Source: Anas platyrhynchos (taxonomy: Eukaryota > Chordata > Aves > Anseriformes > Anatidae). Taken from it: DNA of 64,000 nucleotides. The stretch lies in the NCBI RefSeq assembly GCF_047663525.1, contig NC_092604.1, forward strand, positions 11,891,501-11,955,500, in the 5' to 3' direction. A program made the translations under genes and the position numbers. Positions 61,482-64,000 of the stretch are shown here, in pieces. Below the pieces are notes generated by a model that was not told the DNA's origin, searched no databases, and saw only the letters and a list, made by a program, of their open reading frames with translations. The stretch's first letter is position 1. Each line of letters starts with the position of its first letter.

Positions 61482-61640
61482 CTTGGCCGCGCCGCCCCGG
61501 GGCCCGCCACAGCCGCAGCCACCTCCCCTGGCAACCGCGCGCGCCGTTGCTAAGGGCTTCTCTCGCGTCCGCCACCGCCGGAAACAAAATGGCGGCCGCC
61601 ACCCGCCCCGCGGCCATTGGGCGGCTGCGCTGGGGGCGTT
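61460..61640. promoter_or_regulatory. PSMD5: PSMD5 CpG-island promoter with YY1-, ETS- and CCAAT-type motifs
   Basis: A CpG-dense block covers and precedes the PSMD5 start. On the minus strand the start codon lies in CCAAGATGGCGG, the YY1-type element common at housekeeping starts. On the plus strand there is an ETS-type CCGGAA (61578-61583), a second YY1-like AAAATGGCGGC (61586-61596) and an inverted CCAAT box, CCATTGG (61614-61620). There is no TATA box. The arrangement suits a ubiquitously expressed, possibly bidirectional, promoter. The transcription start is inferred, not seen. Confidence 0.65.
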
Positions 61641-61850
61641 GCTAGGAGACGGCCCGGCCCCGGGTGTGGGGGGCTCGGTGCTGCCGGGGGGTAGGGCTGG
61701 GACCCCCCCTCGGGGGGCTGAGGAGGAGAGTAGGCACCCCCCGGGGGGACAGGGGGTAATGTACGGGGGGTAGATGGCAGCCCCCCCCCCCCGCTGGTGG
61801 GAGTGGTGTTCAAGTGGTGTCAGGTCGGGGTAAGGTTCCCGGCTTTCTGT

Positions 61851-61902
61851 CAGTTTCATGCCCACAGGATGCAAAAGCGCCGAGAGTGTTAAGTCTCAAA
61901 AA

Positions 61903-61933
<31 letters not shown>

Positions 61934-62092
61934 ACAAAGTAAGTTTGAGGGAAAACAAAATAAAATGCCAAAACAGTTTCATGCCCAAAGGATGCAAAGC
62001 GCCGAGAATGTTAAGTCTCAAAAATAAATAAATAAACAAATAAACAAACAAACAAACAAAATAAGTTTGAGGGAAAACAAAACAAAACCCCA
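61851..62092 (+). repeat. 123-bp tandem duplication with AAAT microsatellite core
   Basis: CAGTTTCATGCCC starts at 61851 and again at 61974. Each copy continues through GGATGCAAA..GCGCCGAGA, GTTAAGTCTCAAAAATAAAT and an (AAAT)n run, then AAGTTTGAGGGAAAACAAAA. The copies differ by a few substitutions, by microsatellite length, and by AAAT-to-AAAC changes in copy 2. Confidence 0.93.
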
Positions 62093-62290
62093 AAAGCCAA
62101 ACCCCCCCAAAAAACATTAAGCAAAACCCAAAGCAACCAACCCAAAAAGCAACCCCCCCCCAAAAAAAAAAAAAAACAAACAAACAAACAAAAAAAAAAA
62201 CATAAAGCAAAACCCAAAGCCAATAACCCCCCAAAAAACCCACAACCCCAAACCCCAAGCAAACACCGCCAGAATCACAAAAACCCCCCG
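62093..62290 (+). repeat. A/C-rich low-complexity tract
   Basis: The plus strand is almost free of G and T, with runs such as AAACCCC, CAAACAAACAAA and CCCCCCCAAAAAA. It directly continues the duplicated block and separates the PSMD5 promoter from the candidate rightward exon. Confidence 0.85.
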
Positions 62291-62393
62291 GGGGCCGGCA
62301 GGATGAAGGCAAGGGGGGGTGTGTGGGGGGGTGGCCGCTCCGTGCCCCAGCCCCGCCGGGCAGCAGCCGCCCGCCGGCCGCGGAGGAGGAGCC

Positions 62394-62501
62394 ATGGCCG
62401 GGCTCCCCCCCTCCGGGCAGCGGCCTCGGGCCGGGCAGAGCAGGTGGAGGAGGCTCGGCGGGGCCGCGGCTCCCTCCCGGCCGGGCCGATGGAGGCTCTG
62501 A
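62394..62501 (+). CDS. Upstream ORF in the candidate exon (35 codons)
   Basis: An ATG (62394-62396) opens a 35-codon arginine-rich frame beginning MAGLPPSGQRPRAGQ, and its TGA overlaps the ATG of the 62489 frame by 13 nt in another register. If this region is transcribed, it would act as an overlapping uORF that limits initiation at 62489. It does not resemble a known protein. Confidence 0.25.
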   Translation: MAGLPPSGQRPRAGQSRWRRLGGAAAPSRPGRWRL

Positions 62502-62566
62502 GCCAGCGCTGCCCCCTGCCCGCCGCCCAGGGCTGCCCCCGGCCGGGCCGCGGCACGGTGCTGCTG
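62489..62566 (+). CDS. Candidate first coding exon of an unidentified plus-strand gene
   Basis: ATG followed by 26 codons, starting MEALSQRCPLPAAQG and ending GRGTVLL, runs exactly in phase 0 into a strong donor, CTGCTG|GTAAGTGGG. It lies in a second CpG-rich block about 1 kb from the PSMD5 start and points away from it. In human, the transcript divergent from PSMD5 is CUTALP (PSMD5-AS1), a CutA-like pseudogene. A functional CutA-like gene could begin here, but the 26 residues alone do not show it. No downstream exon was found before 64000. It could also be a non-coding exon. Confidence 0.4.
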
Positions 62567-64000
62567 GTAAGTGGGAGCCCGGGCGGGGAGCGGGGGCAGC
62601 CGGGGGGGGGCAGTCGGAGCCCGGGGGTGCACGAAGGGGAAGGGGCGAAGGCGTTGTCTCAAAGAGAATTTTTGGGGTTGTTTCCACCCGTGCTGAGGGG
62701 GTCTGGAGGTTGCCACCAGCTGCGGTGTTGTTTGGGGCGGGTTTGGTTTGGTTTTTCTTTTTTTCTTTTTTTTTTTTTTGTACAGTGTCTCGTCCAAGCT
62801 AGAGGCGTTTAGGGAAAGCCCTAACCTGGTGATTTTGGTCCCCGGAGCTGTTTGTGGTTCGCTAAAGCCAAAACAAATAAATCTTGCAAAAATCTTCGTC
62901 TCTGTAAACTCGGCTGTCATTGTGCCAATCAGTGCTTTTCAGTGACATACAATCGCACGGTGGATTTGTCAGCTTTGTTCGCTTTAACCTCTTGGCAGTC
63001 ATGAGTATATCTGGTTTAATCAGGTGGGAATCCTGAAGTTTCCATCCTTCACTTTTGCACCATCCCTTGGCAAATACAACTATTCCGAGAAAAGAATCAA
63101 ATAGTGCTGTAATCTTTCTTTTCAGAAAACAAATAACAACAAAACACCAACAAACAAAAAACCAAGCGGGTGCTCACTGTTATACTTCTATTCAATGCAA
63201 ATGTTCAAGGGGATTTCCTCGTCACATGCACACACATCTTTCCAAGAAGATTACTGATTGCCATGCTGAACGGGTCAGATTTTTTTCCTAAGCAGAGAAC
63301 ATGATTACATCCTAATCTGGAAAAGTAGATACACCAGCATATCTCTGTCTGGCTTGTAACTCTCTGAGTGGGTTCTGGGATTTGTTGCGCAGTACTTGTA
63401 AAATGGCTTAGTGGAAAAAAAGAACACAAAAGAAGCTCTAAAAATTATTATGAGAAACCTTGTGATAATAAAGAGTATTGCCTCAAATGGATTGAAAAAG
63501 AGGAGACAACTAATAAAGAGCATCGGTCATTTTACAAACAGAAAAGACTTCCTGTCTTTGCGGTGACAAGAGAGATATTTTTTTTAATTCAATCTTGAAA
63601 GAAAAAAAAATCTCTGACATTAGCCCTGTAATGCAAGTTTTTTCAGAGGGTGGAAATAAGGGGAAGAAAAAAAAAAAGTGTCTTCTTAGTCTGATCAAAA
63701 CCTTTTCATGATTGTCGTTGACTAAGGGCCAGATGCTGTTTATTTAAAAAACAAGACAAGAGACAAAGAGAAGAGCAGCTGTGCAGCGACAGCGAGTGCT
63801 GCAACCCAGCGCGCAGGCACCCATCCTTTTGCTGTTACTCAGCACACCAAATTAACCTTGCTATTTCAGCAACGTCCCGGCCAAGATAATTTATGTATTA
63901 CATCTCTGTGTGACCGTGTCTGTGGCATGTGAGTAGAAAGAGCAGCCAAGGGGCTTGCCAGGAATGGGATGTGATGTACAGCAAAACAACTTGTTGCCCC
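62567..64000 (+). other. Downstream flank, probable intron of the candidate gene
   Basis: GC-rich for the first 150 bp, then AT-rich with a T run (62759-62779), a CAAA-rich patch (63126-63160) and A-rich stretches. No exon with convincing splice sites and coding character was recognised. Confidence 0.5.

Larger units (their letters stand above)
61641..62300. other. Spacer between PSMD5 promoter and rightward CpG-rich block
   Basis: G-rich, then repeat-filled: homopolymeric G/C runs (61660-61790), the 123-bp duplication and the A/C-rich tract. No gene was recognised. Confidence 0.6.

Noticed and set aside
61066-61617. Minus-strand 183-codon frame starting MAAGRVAAAILF upstream of PSMD5
   Set aside because: It is out of frame with the PSMD5 protein and reads through exon 1, intron 1 and exon 2 without regard to splice sites. 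At most it is an unlikely uORF start if transcription begins far upstream.
1-64000. CRISPR arrays, operons, phage, integrated viral genes, tRNA or rRNA genes
   Set aside because: None was found. The spliced vertebrate genes and LINE scraps account for the recognisable content.

Overview
The window is vertebrate nuclear DNA, most likely from a bird. The genes are split by short GT-AG introns. Recognisable interspersed repeats are sparse and limited to CR1-type LINE scraps. The KCNT1 exon 1B peptide is, from memory, very close to the chicken protein, and GC-rich gene-dense DNA of this kind fits an avian microchromosome. The species cannot be fixed from sequence alone. Nothing prokaryotic, viral or CRISPR-like was seen.

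Layout. (1) Positions 1-41756, minus strand: the 5' end of KCNT1, the sodium-activated potassium channel Slack/KNa1.1. Three coding exons are visible, and they are the two alternative N-termini of the gene. Slack-A uses exon 1A (41620-41756) and exon 2A (28538-28699). Slack-B uses exon 1B (7503-7651). All three end in phase 2, so the A and B leaders can feed one downstream frame. The shared channel exons were not found and should lie beyond position 1. The rest is intron, with microsatellites, a pyrimidine-rich tract, small minisatellites and LINE relics. (2) 41757-49850: the GC-rich Slack-A promoter area, then a spacer with no recognised gene. (3) 49992-52105, plus strand: B3GALT9, a family-31 glycosyltransferase. 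Its coding sequence starts with a two-codon exon (Met-Gln) and continues in one large exon. (4) 53.5-61.5 kb, minus strand: PSMD5, a proteasome base assembly chaperone, complete in ten coding exons that sum to exactly 504 codons. (5) 61.5-64.0 kb: the CpG-rich PSMD5 promoter, a 123-bp tandem duplication carrying an AAAT microsatellite, and a candidate first exon of an unidentified plus-strand gene (62489-62566).

The three genes are functionally unrelated (neuronal ion channel, Golgi enzyme, proteasome assembly). B3GALT9 and PSMD5 converge tail to tail. KCNT1 and B3GALT9 diverge across about 8 kb. No candidate for a wholly new biological system was found. The most informative points are the conserved dual-promoter architecture of KCNT1, its unusual exon 2A donor beside a minisatellite, the two-codon B3GALT9 start exon, and the candidate gene divergent from PSMD5.
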